DNA from: Roseibium album
GTDB taxonomy: Bacteria; Pseudomonadota; Alphaproteobacteria; Rhizobiales; Stappiaceae
DNA: 64,000 bases
NCBI GenBank assembly: GCA_001404055.1
Contig: CXTY01000040.1
Coordinates: 124,001-188,000, forward strand
Direction of reading: 5' to 3'
Part shown: positions 17,463 through 25,772 of the stretch, in pieces
Position numbering within the stretch: position 1 is the first letter of the stretch
Layout: every line of letters starts with the position of its first letter
Translations under genes and position numbers: made by a program
Notes under the pieces: model-generated
What the model saw: the letters and a program-made list of their open reading frames with translations, nothing else
Told to the model about the DNA's origin: nothing
The model's database searches: none

Positions 17463-18176
17463 TTAGCTGCCGTATTTGCCCCAAAGCGCATCATCTCCCA
17501 TACCCTCAAGGAAAGCCTTGTGTGCTTCAAACTCTTTTTCGGTTAGCAGCGATGACAGGGCCGCGGGACGGGCTTTGGCATTGAAAGTGCCGAGCTCACC
17601 GAGTTCGACAGATGAAGACGTTGAGGAGGTTTCTTCTTCGTCGGGCATCAGTCCAAGCGCCCTTTGCCGTCCACCGATCAACTCCAGGTAGACCTCAGCG
17701 AGGATCTCCGCATCGAGCAACGCACCGTGTTTGATGCGCTTGGAATTGTCGATGCCATAGCGCGAGCACAATGCATCAAGCGAATTGGGACCACTTGGAT
17801 GTTTGCGCCGGGCGATCTCGAGCGTATCAATCACTTGGGTATTGGGAATGTTTCTGCGCTTCGCACGTGTAAGTTCCACGTTGATGAAGCCCATGTCGAA
17901 GGCCGCGTTGTGGATCACCAGCGTCGCGTCTCCGACGAATTCCAGAAATTCATCAGCCACCTGCGCAAACAGGGGCTTGTCCGAAAGAAACTCCTCCGAC
18001 AGGCCATGAACCTTAAACGCACCTTCAGGCATATCCCGTTCAGGATTGATGTAGACGTGATAGGCATTCCCGGTCGGAATGTGATTGATCAGTTCCACAC
18101 CGCCAATTTCCACCAGGCGATCGCCGCCGCGTGGGTTCAGGCCGGTGGTTTCTGTATCAAATGAGATTTCGCGCAT
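17463..18176 (-). CDS. dnaQ: DNA polymerase III epsilon subunit (3'-5' proofreading exonuclease)
   Basis: Proofreading exonuclease of the replicative polymerase core. In 237 residues the DEDDh motifs are in order: Exo I SFDTETTGL (Asp7, Glu9), Exo II HNAAFDMGF, and Exo III HGALLDAEILAEVY with the catalytic histidine. The C-terminal third carries the polymerase-alpha-binding tail. It is the last gene of ppsR-maf-aroE-coaE-dnaQ, 93 bases after coaE, a cluster order conserved next to the origin in many alphaproteobacteria. Confidence 0.95.
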   Translation of the reverse strand: MREISFDTETTGLNPRGGDRLVEIGGVELINHIPTGNAYHVYINPERDMPEGAFKVHGLSEEFLSDKPLFAQVADEFLEFVGDATLVIHNAAFDMGFINVELTRAKRRNIPNTQVIDTLEIARRKHPSGPNSLDALCSRYGIDNSKRIKHGALLDAEILAEVYLELIGGRQRALGLMPDEEETSSTSSSVELGELGTFNAKARPAALSSLLTEKEFEAHKAFLEGMGDDALWGKYGS

Positions 18177-18269
18177 TATCTTGCCTGATTGGTCTTTGAC
18201 GCAAGTGTGCAGCCATTCCGGTATTGTTCAAGCTGTGACTCGCGTTTTTCCCGTCAGTTCACAGGGATT

Positions 18270-18857
18270 TCAGGGCCTGGCGGTCAAAGTTTTCAAAATG
18301 GAGCGTACGCTTTGCTCCGCCGCTTCCATCCCAAGCCCGGTATCGATCTGAAAATCGGCCTGCTTTCGCTTGTCTGTATCCGGCATTTGTTTATGGAGAA
18401 TGGCCTGGAAACGTTCCTCGCTCATGCCGGGACGCTCCAACACACGTTGGCGCTGAACCTCCGGATCTGCGGTGACCACAACGATCACGTCCACACGGCT
18501 TTCGCCGCTAGTTTCAAACAGAAGCGGAATATCCAAGAGCACAATTGAATGACCGGCAGCCTTGGCATTTTTGAGGAACTTCTGCTCCTCTTCCCGGACC
18601 AGCGGATGGACAATTGCCTCCAGCTGTTTCATCGCTTCCGGATTGCCCAGCACGTGTGGTGAAAGCAGGGTCCGGTCGACTTTGCCCTCAAACACGGTTC
18701 CCGGAAAAGCCGCCTCGATCAGGGGCGCAGCGCGTCCTTCGTAAAGGGCATGCACGATGGCGTCGGCATCGTGAACCGGCACACCTTGCGCGGCGAACAT
18801 CTTGGCGGTGGTGGATTTGCCCATGCCGATGGACCCTGTCAGGCCGATGCGGATCAC
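18270..18857 (-). CDS. coaE: Dephospho-CoA kinase
   Basis: Last step of coenzyme A synthesis, phosphorylating the ribose 3'-hydroxyl of dephospho-CoA. The 195-residue P-loop kinase has Walker A GSIGMGKST (8-16), the substrate motif VHDADAIVHALY and the lid segment LERPGMSEERF. Its GTG start overlaps the aroE stop by 4 bases (GTGA), indicating coupled translation. Confidence 0.95.
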   Translation of the reverse strand: MIRIGLTGSIGMGKSTTAKMFAAQGVPVHDADAIVHALYEGRAAPLIEAAFPGTVFEGKVDRTLLSPHVLGNPEAMKQLEAIVHPLVREEEQKFLKNAKAAGHSIVLLDIPLLFETSGESRVDVIVVVTADPEVQRQRVLERPGMSEERFQAILHKQMPDTDKRKQADFQIDTGLGMEAAEQSVRSILKTLTARP

Positions 18858-19702
18858 GCGTCTACTCCCAGGTCCTTCAAGATGAGATTTCGCAACTCAT
18901 CATCGACTTCCGGCCTGACGCCGAACCACTTTTCAAAGCCGGGAACTGCCTGATGCAACAACATGCCAAGGCCATCGACGGTAGGATTTCCCCTGGCTGC
19001 CGCCTGTTTTAACAAGTCCGTTTGCAACGGGACATAAACGATATCTGTTACAAGCGCTGATTTTGAGAGCGGAGAAAGATCAATTTGCAGCGGCGATTTT
19101 CCGGTCATGCCAAGGGAAGTTGTGTTGACGAGAAGATCGACTTCTCCAAGTAGTTTCCCCAGGTTATCCCATTCGCTTGCAATTGTTTTGGAGCCAAATT
19201 CATCGGCAATTTTTTGCGCTTTTTCGTAAGTTCGATTGATGATGTACACAGCTGTGAAGTTTCTGGAAAGAAGCGCCCAGACAACAGCACGTGCAGCTCC
19301 ACCAGCCCCCAGAACAAGTGCCTTGCCAGAAGACTTGTCCCAACCCGGCGCCAATTGGTCCAGGTTGCCCAGAAATCCCAAGCCGTCGGTATTGGCGCCG
19401 CAGAGTTTTCCTGCGTTATCCAGCCAGAGCGTGTTGGCCGCGCCCATGGTTTTGGCCGCATCATCAAGTTGATCACAGGCGGCAGCGGCTATTTCCTTAT
19501 GCGGCACCGTGACATTGGCCCCGACGAGGCCAGAAGCGCCGAAATGCCGGAAAAAGTTTTCAGCCGTATCCGGGCTGACCTCGAGTTTGCTGTAGTCACC
19601 CTCAATTCCGTGCTTTTTCAACCAGTAGCCATGAACCAAAGGGGATCGAGACTGCGCGACAGGGTATCCCGTGACGGCTGCCTTTTTCAGGTCAGCGCTC
19701 AT
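18854..19702 (-). CDS. aroE: Shikimate dehydrogenase (NADP)
   Basis: Reduces 3-dehydroshikimate to shikimate in the aromatic amino acid pathway. The 282-residue protein has the shikimate-binding S-R-S in PVAQSRSPLVHGYWL, the catalytic lysine in NVTVPHKE (Lys69), the catalytic aspartate in GANTDGLGF, and the NADP motif LGAGGAARAVVWAL with NRTYEK. Overlaps both maf upstream (4 bases) and coaE downstream (4 bases). Confidence 0.95.
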   Translation of the reverse strand: MSADLKKAAVTGYPVAQSRSPLVHGYWLKKHGIEGDYSKLEVSPDTAENFFRHFGASGLVGANVTVPHKEIAAAACDQLDDAAKTMGAANTLWLDNAGKLCGANTDGLGFLGNLDQLAPGWDKSSGKALVLGAGGAARAVVWALLSRNFTAVYIINRTYEKAQKIADEFGSKTIASEWDNLGKLLGEVDLLVNTTSLGMTGKSPLQIDLSPLSKSALVTDIVYVPLQTDLLKQAAARGNPTVDGLGMLLHQAVPGFEKWFGVRPEVDDELRNLILKDLGVDA

Positions 19703-20292
19703 GTTTCCAATTCTCCGAGCGACCGCAGCTGCGCGAGAAGCGGGAGCAACGGCAGACCAAGAACGGTGAAATAGTCACCTTCGATCTTCTCAAACAGCTG
19801 AACGCCGATGCTTTCCAGCTGGTAGGCACCAACACTGGACAGCACAACGTCTCCTGCATCAGCCAGATAATGACCGATAAATGCCGGAGACAGGTCCCGC
19901 ATCGTCAAACGCGCCGTGGAAACGTGTCTCCAGATGGCCTCGCCATCCTTTGAAATCACCACTGCGGACAAAAGCTCATGCGTCTTGCCGGAAAATGCGA
20001 GCAACTGGCGGCGCGCAGCTTCCATATCGTCCGGCTTGGTTCTGCGCTCACCTTCGAACGCAAGAATCTGGTCAGCGCCGATGACGAGTTCACCGGGCCG
20101 CCTGCTGCTGACATCGTTCGCCTTGGCTTCTGCCAAAACGCTGGCGATATCTTCTGGCGGAAACTCCGCTTTCAAAAGCGGTGCTTCCACCGCGCGTTCA
20201 TCGACATCGGCGGGATCGACATCAATTGAAAGACCTGCATTTTTCAGCAGATCTGCGCGGATCCTGCTTCCGCTCGCCAAAACTAGTGCCAT
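19699..20292 (-). CDS. maf: Maf family nucleoside triphosphate pyrophosphatase
   Basis: House-cleaning pyrophosphatase acting on non-canonical or canonical nucleoside triphosphates (dTTP/UTP- or m7GTP-type in characterised members). The 197-residue protein opens with LASGSRIRADLL, the Maf substrate loop, and has the central VIGADQILAFEG metal site and EGDYFTVLGLPLLPLL at the C-terminus, which is the typical ending. Overlaps the aroE start by 4 bases and follows ppsR by 26. Confidence 0.93.
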   Translation of the reverse strand: MALVLASGSRIRADLLKNAGLSIDVDPADVDERAVEAPLLKAEFPPEDIASVLAEAKANDVSSRRPGELVIGADQILAFEGERRTKPDDMEAARRQLLAFSGKTHELLSAVVISKDGEAIWRHVSTARLTMRDLSPAFIGHYLADAGDVVLSSVGAYQLESIGVQLFEKIEGDYFTVLGLPLLPLLAQLRSLGELET

Positions 20293-20318
20293 GAAATCCT
20301 CTGAAAGTTTCCCGGGAT

Positions 20319-21167
20319 TCAGTTTTCAGGACTGTCTTCCTGTCGGGATTTGTAGTCTTTGAAAAGTGTGAGTATCTCTGCCGCCGTTTCTTCCACGGAG
20401 CGGCGGGTAACGTCAATCAATGGCCAGCCGTATTCGGAGCACATCCGCCGGGTCATGTTGATCTCCTGCGAGATTTCCTTCCGGTCGACGTAGGTGTCGT
20501 TATAGCCGTCGGAGTTGATCGAGAGGACCCGGTTACGTCTGATTTGCTGAATACGTTCGACAGAGGCGATCAAGCCAACAATCATTGGTGTTTTCAGTTT
20601 CTTGACGTGATCCGGCAACGGAATACCCGGAACCAGGGGGACATTGGCAGCCTTGATGCCTCGGTTGGCGAGATAGATGCAGGTTGGTGTTTTTGATGTT
20701 CTGGAAATACCAACCAGAACGATATCTGCCGATTCAAGATCGTCCCAGATCTGGCCGTCATCATGCATCATGGTGTAGTTCAGTGCTTCCATCCGCTGAA
20801 AGTACTCAGCATCCAATTCGTGTTGTCCGCCAACACGATGGCCATGGGTCACATTGAGATAGGATTGAAAAACCGCAAAGACGGGATCAAGGATATTGAC
20901 GAAGGGAACGCCGAGTTCGCGGCATTTCTGCTCAAGTCTTATCCCTAGTTCCACGTCAACGATCGTATAGAGCACGATACCCGGAGCTTTTTCGATTTCA
21001 CTGATAACCCTGTCGAGCTGTTTCTGGGAACGTACCAGGGGATAAACATGCTCGATTTCCTGGACATTCTCGTATTGTACGGTTGCTGCCCTGGCGACAG
21101 TCATCAGCGTTTCACCTGTGGAATCGGACACGAGGTGCAAATGAAAATAGTGTCTCGACTTGTTCAC
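20319..21167 (-). CDS. ppsR: Pyruvate,phosphate dikinase/PEP synthase regulatory kinase-pyrophosphorylase
   Basis: A DUF299 bifunctional enzyme that in characterised relatives switches PpdK or PpsA off by ADP-dependent threonine phosphorylation and on by phosphate-dependent dephosphorylation. The 282-residue protein has HLVSDSTGET at 11-20 and the P-loop GISRTSKTP at 153-161. Start is the GTG at 21165-21167, preceded by GGGGATGAC. The DUF299 gene flanks the replication origin in Caulobacter and relatives, and here too it is divergent from hemE across an AT-rich gap. Confidence 0.93.
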   Translation of the reverse strand: MNKSRHYFHLHLVSDSTGETLMTVARAATVQYENVQEIEHVYPLVRSQKQLDRVISEIEKAPGIVLYTIVDVELGIRLEQKCRELGVPFVNILDPVFAVFQSYLNVTHGHRVGGQHELDAEYFQRMEALNYTMMHDDGQIWDDLESADIVLVGISRTSKTPTCIYLANRGIKAANVPLVPGIPLPDHVKKLKTPMIVGLIASVERIQQIRRNRVLSINSDGYNDTYVDRKEISQEINMTRRMCSEYGWPLIDVTRRSVEETAAEILTLFKDYKSRQEDSPEN

Positions 21168-21591
21168 GATGTCATCCCCAGGGCTGTTGACGGATTGGGA
21201 GTCATTTGAAGATCAATGTGCCTAGCATGAAGTTTATGCCCGCTTAGCATGAATTATTAACAAAGTTTAAATTCGCGGAAACTGAGTCCGAAACGGTTGC
21301 TGCCATGTGTGGACTCACAAAGAGCCTGTGACATATCGACAGATTTTCCACTACCGCCCAAATTATTAACGAAAGGTAAACAACGAATTAAGTTATTGTA
21401 ATATATGTTGTATTTCTGTTATTGACTCCTGGGGAAAGATTCCAGCCAACAGGACTGAATTTTTTTCCCGCCGAGAATTTTCGCGTGAAGGATTGTGGAT
21501 AGAAAATGATCCCGGTAATCCACGCTCAAATAAAAGAAACAGATTCAAATATAGAATCTTATTGGATCTGAAATGTGGGAAAGGCAAGCGT
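21168..21591. other. Candidate chromosomal replication origin (oriC)
   Basis: The 424-base gap between ppsR (DUF299) and hemE. In Caulobacter the origin lies in exactly this gap, and in Sinorhizobium it lies beside hemE. Supporting sequence: an AT-rich stretch at about 21360-21420 (repeated TTATTAAC-like and ATAATTTG-like tracts), a DnaA-box-like CTATCCACA (read on the minus strand, 21494-21502), weaker TGTGGACTC (21308-21316) and TTTTCCACT matches, and six GANTC methylation motifs at about 21199, 21284, 21312, 21424, 21542 and 21554, plus one just inside hemE, against one or two expected by chance. Most DnaA boxes are imperfect, so the call rests mainly on position. Confidence 0.65.
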
Positions 21592-22620
21592 ATGGATTCT
21601 CAGGACAGGGCTGTTATGCGGGTTCTTTCGGGAGAAAAAATCTGGCCGCCCCCCATCTGGATGATGCGCCAAGCTGGTCGCTATCTTCCCGAATACAGGA
21701 AGGTCCGGGCCAAGGCCCCTAACTTCCTGGATTTCTGTTATTCGCCCGATCTTGCAACCGAAGTCACTCTCCAGCCGATCCGCCGGTATGGTTTTGATGC
21801 AAGCATTCTGTTTTCAGACATATTCGTCGTTCCTGATGCAATCGGGTATCCAGTTCGCTTTGAAGAAGGACGTGGTCCTGTTCTGGAACCTCTTTCTTCC
21901 GATCTTCTGGATCGTCTGGAACAGGATAGGGCTGAGGATCATCTAAAACCGGTTATAGAGACGGTTTCACGCTTGAGAGCGGAACTGCCAGAGGAAACCA
22001 CCCTGTTGGGCTTCTGCGGCGCTCCCTGGACCGTTGCTTGTTATTCTGTCGCAGGCCACACCACTCCGGACCAAATTGCTGCCCGCGTAGGCGCCTATCG
22101 CGACCCGGATCTGATGCAGCGTTTCATTGATCAGCTTGTCACAGCCTCAATCCGTTATCTTATCCGCCAGCTTGACGCAGGTGCGGACGCTGTTCAGATT
22201 TTCGATACTTGGGCCGGTGTTCTTGACGATGCAGGCTTCAAACGCTGGAGCATTGAGCCAACCCGCAAGATCATTGACGGTGTAAAAGCTGAACGTCCGA
22301 ACGCCAAGATTATCGGCTTTCCAAAAGCATCGTCGGCACGGATGCAATCTTACATCGAAGGAACTGGTGTCGACGCCGTCGGCCTTGACTGGACAGCACC
22401 TGATCCTGTCGCACTGGAGATCCAGAAAAAGCTTCCGATCCAGGGAAATCTCGACCCGATGCGCCTAGTCGCCGGCGGCACAGCACTTGAAGAGGGCGTT
22501 GCACATATTCTAAGTACATTTGACAAGGGCCCACTTATATTCAACCTTGGTCACGGTGTCACGCCAGACGCTGATCCGGACAATGTAGCGCGCATGGTTG
22601 AACAGGTTAAGAGGGGATAG
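21592..22620 (+). CDS. hemE: Uroporphyrinogen decarboxylase
   Basis: Decarboxylates the four acetate groups of uroporphyrinogen III to give coproporphyrinogen III. The 342-residue TIM barrel carries the two family signatures: PPIWMMRQAGRYLPEYR near the start (substrate-binding Arg) and GFCGAPWTVACY in the middle, with FSDIFVVPDAIG between. The open frame runs back to 21493 through origin-region DNA; the ATG at 21592 with GGAAAGG 8 bases upstream is the start. hemJ follows after 4 bases, so two consecutive haem genes share a transcript. Confidence 0.96.
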   Translation: MDSQDRAVMRVLSGEKIWPPPIWMMRQAGRYLPEYRKVRAKAPNFLDFCYSPDLATEVTLQPIRRYGFDASILFSDIFVVPDAIGYPVRFEEGRGPVLEPLSSDLLDRLEQDRAEDHLKPVIETVSRLRAELPEETTLLGFCGAPWTVACYSVAGHTTPDQIAARVGAYRDPDLMQRFIDQLVTASIRYLIRQLDAGADAVQIFDTWAGVLDDAGFKRWSIEPTRKIIDGVKAERPNAKIIGFPKASSARMQSYIEGTGVDAVGLDWTAPDPVALEIQKKLPIQGNLDPMRLVAGGTALEEGVAHILSTFDKGPLIFNLGHGVTPDADPDNVARMVEQVKRG

Positions 22621-22624
22621 GGCA

Positions 22625-23053
22625 ATGGATCTGTTTCTCTGGATCAAATCCCTGCACGTCATCTCCATCATCGCCTGGATGGCAGGAATGCTCTATCTGC
22701 CGCGGCTTTTCGTCTACCACGTGGACGCTGAAGTCGGATCGGTACAGTCCGAGACTTTCAAGGTAATGGAACGCCGGCTGCTCAAGGCAATCATCAATCC
22801 TTCGATGACGCTTGCCTGGATTTTCGGTCTCTGGATGGCTTATGAACTTCAGGCTTGGCAGGACGGCTGGTTTCACGCCAAGTTTGCACTGGTGCTGATA
22901 ATGTCAGGTGTTCACGGTTATCTCAGCCGTTGCGTGAAGACGTTCGCCAAGGACGAAAACACGCGGTCTGCAAAATTCTACAAGATCCTGAATGAGGTGC
23001 CGACCGTGCTCATGATCGGGATCGTGATCCTTGTCATCGGTAAGCCTTTTTAG
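22625..23053 (+). CDS. hemJ: Protoporphyrinogen IX oxidase, HemJ type
   Basis: Oxygen-independent-type protoporphyrinogen oxidase that replaces HemG/HemY in most alphaproteobacteria. The 142-residue membrane protein has four hydrophobic segments, the N-terminal WIKSLHVISIIAWMAG with the conserved histidine (His11, a haem ligand in characterised HemJ), LFVYH, and the HAKF segment with the conserved lysine (Lys86). Start at ATG 22625 with AGGGG upstream. Same transcript as hemE; followed by a terminator. Confidence 0.92.
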   Translation: MDLFLWIKSLHVISIIAWMAGMLYLPRLFVYHVDAEVGSVQSETFKVMERRLLKAIINPSMTLAWIFGLWMAYELQAWQDGWFHAKFALVLIMSGVHGYLSRCVKTFAKDENTRSAKFYKILNEVPTVLMIGIVILVIGKPF

Positions 23054-23078
23054 GCCAGATCATAGTGAATTTCTGATG

Positions 23079-23109
23079 GCGGCTGCGATCTCGCGGCTGC
23101 CGTTTTTTT
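23079..23109 (+). terminator. Intrinsic terminator after hemJ
   Basis: GGCGGC and GCTGCC pair (one G-U) around an inner GCGA/TCGC stem, followed by seven T residues. Confidence 0.8.
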
Positions 23110-23352
23110 GACAAAAAGCTTCCTGAAAGAGCCTAAAAAACTGGCAGATTTCCGGGCTTGCGATTCAAATCAAAACAACGTATCTTCCGGCCACTTCCGA
23201 ATGGCGTTGTGTTCGTATTTATCGCTCCGTAGTCGCCGTACAATCTGAACAAGTCTAAAAAGCCTCTCAGATATTGTCTGGTCCCTACCTCGTAGCCAGC
23301 ACAAAACGACCTTCCAAACAATTATCCATAACAACTACAAGACCCAAATTCT

Positions 23353-24618
23353 ATGCGGGAAATGAAACTAAAAGACCTAAAAGCAAAAACAGCGACAGAG
23401 CTGCTCCAATTTGCCGAAGAGCTCGAAGTCGAAAACGCCAGCACCATGCGCAAGCAGGAGCTGATGTTTGCCATCCTTAAAAATCTTGCTGCACAGGATG
23501 TGGAGATTATCGGCGAAGGCGTCGTTGAAGTTCTCCAGGATGGCTTCGGTTTTCTCCGATCTCCGGATGCAAATTATCTCCCTGGCCCCGATGACATCTA
23601 TGTCTCACCTTCGCAAATACGACGATTTTCCTTGCGAACAGGTGACACGGTTGAAGGTCACATCCGCAGCCCGAAAGAAGGCGAACGCTATTTTGCGCTG
23701 CTCAAGGTCAACTCCATCAATTTTGAAGATCCGGAAAAAGCCCGGCACAAAGTTCACTTCGACAATTTGACGCCTCTTTATCCGGATGAACGATTCCGGA
23801 TGGAAATTGAAGATCCGACTATCAAGGATATGTCAGCCAGGGTTATCGATCTGGCGGCCCCTCTCGGAAAAGGCCAGCGCGCCCTGATCACGGCGCCGCC
23901 TCGAACCGGTAAAACGGTCTTCCTGCAGAACATCGCAAAATCCATCACCAGCAATCATCCGGAATGTTACCTTATCGTTCTTTTGATCGATGAGCGTCCG
24001 GAAGAAGTCACCGACATGCAACGCACGGTGAATGGTGAAGTGGTCTCATCCACATTCGATGAACCAGCCACGCGCCACGTTCAGGTTGCGGAAATGGTGA
24101 TTGAGAAGGCCAAGCGCCTGACCGAGCACGGCCGCGACGTTGTCATTCTGCTCGATTCCATCACGCGTCTTGGCCGGGCATACAACACTGTTGTGCCATC
24201 GTCGGGCAAGGTTCTGACCGGTGGTGTTGACGCCAATGCGCTGCAGCGTCCGAAGCGCTTCTTTGGTGCCGCTCGTAACATTGAAGAGGGTGGATCTCTG
24301 ACGATCATTGCGACCGCTCTGATCGATACCGGTAGCCGCATGGACGAAGTTATCTTCGAAGAGTTCAAGGGAACGGGCAACTCCGAAATCATCCTTGACC
24401 GGAAGATCTCTGACAAGCGTGTCTATCCGTCGATCGACATCCAGCGGTCCGGTACGCGTAAGGAAGAACTTCTTGTTCCACATGAACGCCTCAAGAAGAC
24501 TTTCGTACTGCGCCGTATCCTCAATCCGATGGGAACTGTCGATGCGATTGAGTTCCTGCTCGACAAGCTAAAGCAGACCAAGTCGAACGACGAATTCTTC
24601 GACAGTATGAACACCTGA
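23353..24618 (+). CDS. rho: Transcription termination factor Rho
   Basis: Hexameric RNA helicase that ends untranslated transcripts. The 421-residue protein starts with MREMKLKDLKAKTATELL, the usual alphaproteobacterial N-terminus, has the cold-shock RNA-binding fold with GFGFLRS (about 65-70), Walker A TAPPRTGKT (180-188), the LLIDERPEEVTD Walker B region and the secondary RNA-binding Q-loop region (TGGVDANALQRPKRFFGAARN). A 243-base leader separates it from the hemJ terminator; rho leaders are autoregulated in several bacteria, but nothing specific is visible here. Ends at a terminator. Confidence 0.97.
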   Translation: MREMKLKDLKAKTATELLQFAEELEVENASTMRKQELMFAILKNLAAQDVEIIGEGVVEVLQDGFGFLRSPDANYLPGPDDIYVSPSQIRRFSLRTGDTVEGHIRSPKEGERYFALLKVNSINFEDPEKARHKVHFDNLTPLYPDERFRMEIEDPTIKDMSARVIDLAAPLGKGQRALITAPPRTGKTVFLQNIAKSITSNHPECYLIVLLIDERPEEVTDMQRTVNGEVVSSTFDEPATRHVQVAEMVIEKAKRLTEHGRDVVILLDSITRLGRAYNTVVPSSGKVLTGGVDANALQRPKRFFGAARNIEEGGSLTIIATALIDTGSRMDEVIFEEFKGTGNSEIILDRKISDKRVYPSIDIQRSGTRKEELLVPHERLKKTFVLRRILNPMGTVDAIEFLLDKLKQTKSNDEFFDSMNT

Positions 24619-24640
24619 TCCGTATGGATCGTCGGTTACG

Positions 24641-24678
24641 AAAGGCGCGGCCCACAAGGGTTCGCGCCTTTACTTTTT
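24641..24678 (+). terminator. Intrinsic terminator after rho
   Basis: AAAGGCGCG (24641-24649) pairs with CGCGCCTTT (24663-24671) around a 13-base loop, followed by a T-rich stretch. The first parS-like site begins 10 bases beyond. Confidence 0.82.
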
Positions 24679-24687
24679 GTTAAGGAA

Positions 24688-24703
24688 TGTTTCACGTGAA
24701 TCC
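24688..24703. other. parS-like site 1 (ParB-binding centromere)
   Basis: TGTTTCACGTGAATCC. The left half matches the canonical parS palindrome TGTTTCACGTGAAACA perfectly; the right half has T for A, which creates GAATC, a GANTC methylation motif. Lies between the rho terminator and the GNAT gene. Confidence 0.8.
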
Positions 24704-24731
24704 AGTCTTTTGAATCGGAACCGTTTTAACA

Positions 24732-25310
24732 ATGAGAACTGTTTTTCTAGAAACTGAACGGTTGGTCCTGCGTGCCTGGCAAGACGATGATCTGGACCCG
24801 CTCGCCGAACTATGTGCGGACCCGGAAGTTATGCGTTATTTCCCGTCGCCAATCTCGCGGGAGAAATCAGAGTTTCTGATTTCCAAGTGCGTTGAAAAGC
24901 ACGACAAGGACGGCTTCAGCTTTGCACCTGTGGAACTGAAAGAAACAGGTGAGTTCCTGGGATGCGTTGGCTTGAGCAAACCGGACTATGGAACACCGCT
25001 TCCTTTTGATCCTTGCATAGAAGTTGGTTGGCGTTTGAAGCGCGCAGCATGGGGAAAGGGGATCGCAAGCGAGGCCGCCAGAGAATGGCTTCGATTCGGT
25101 TTTGAAACGATCGGGTTTGAAGAAATCGTCTCTTTCACAACTCCGGAAAACATGCCTTCCCAAAATGTCATGGAGCGGATTGGAATGACCAGAGACACGA
25201 CGGGAGACTTTCTGCATCCGGCGCTGCCTCCGGATCACCCAATCGCTCTGCATGTCCTGTATCGGTTACCGAAGGAAGAATGGCGACAATCTGCGCTAGT
25301 CCCAGGTTGA
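24732..25310 (+). CDS. GNAT family N-acetyltransferase (RimJ/RimL type)
   Basis: A 192-residue acetyltransferase with the RimJ-like opening ETERLVLRAWQDDDLDPLAELCADPEVMRYFP, the acetyl-CoA loop GWRLKRAAWGKGIASEAA (about 98-115), and TPENMPSQNVMERIGM at the C-terminal side. The acceptor is unknown. It is inserted between rho and mnmE, with parS-like sites on both sides, and is monocistronic. Confidence 0.85.
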   Translation: MRTVFLETERLVLRAWQDDDLDPLAELCADPEVMRYFPSPISREKSEFLISKCVEKHDKDGFSFAPVELKETGEFLGCVGLSKPDYGTPLPFDPCIEVGWRLKRAAWGKGIASEAAREWLRFGFETIGFEEIVSFTTPENMPSQNVMERIGMTRDTTGDFLHPALPPDHPIALHVLYRLPKEEWRQSALVPG

Positions 25311-25334
25311 TAGGAGGCATTGATCGTCCTTGAA

Positions 25335-25350
25335 CGATTCACGTGAAACA
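25335..25350. other. parS-like site 2
   Basis: CGATTCACGTGAAACA, the same variant as site 1 but in reverse orientation: a canonical right half and GATTC (GANTC) in the left half. It starts 24 bases after the GNAT stop. Confidence 0.8.
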
Positions 25351-25415
25351 GGGTCGTTGGAAGGATACTGAGCTTTGTAAATTCACGGCAAGGGATAGGC
25401 GCGTGGAGGTTTCGG

Positions 25416-25431
25416 TGTTTCACGTGAATCT
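25416..25431. other. parS-like site 3
   Basis: TGTTTCACGTGAATCT, canonical left half, GAATC in the right half. It is 65 bases after site 2. Confidence 0.8.
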
Positions 25432-25519
25432 CGAATTCGATTCGGACTCGTTTCGACCGGAGATCCTTGTCATGTCCTGGGAACTTCAGAAGGAAACAGC
25501 GGCTCAATTTCATTTGCAA

Positions 25520-25535
25520 TGATTCACGTGAAACA
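25520..25535. other. parS-like site 4
   Basis: TGATTCACGTGAAACA, reverse orientation, GATTC in the left half. This and sites 2 and 3 fall within the 462-base gap 25311-25772 before mnmE, in which I see no gene; the open frames there look like chance. Confidence 0.8.
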
Positions 25536-25772
25536 GAAAACAACGTGTCTCCAAATACGATTCAGCGGCAAAATTTGTCGATTCGAATACGGAACGGAAT
25601 TGGCGCCGGAGAGCGAATATTGGAGTGTATTCGCTGGTGCATGCAACGCAACTGACGGGCAAAGCCAATCGGCTGTCTTTTCGTTTTCGCCTCGGGTTGA
25701 TAAAGAGACGATGGACATCCACGAGATACGGTTCGCGGTTAAATCTCTGGCGTGCCAACTGAAAGGAATTAC

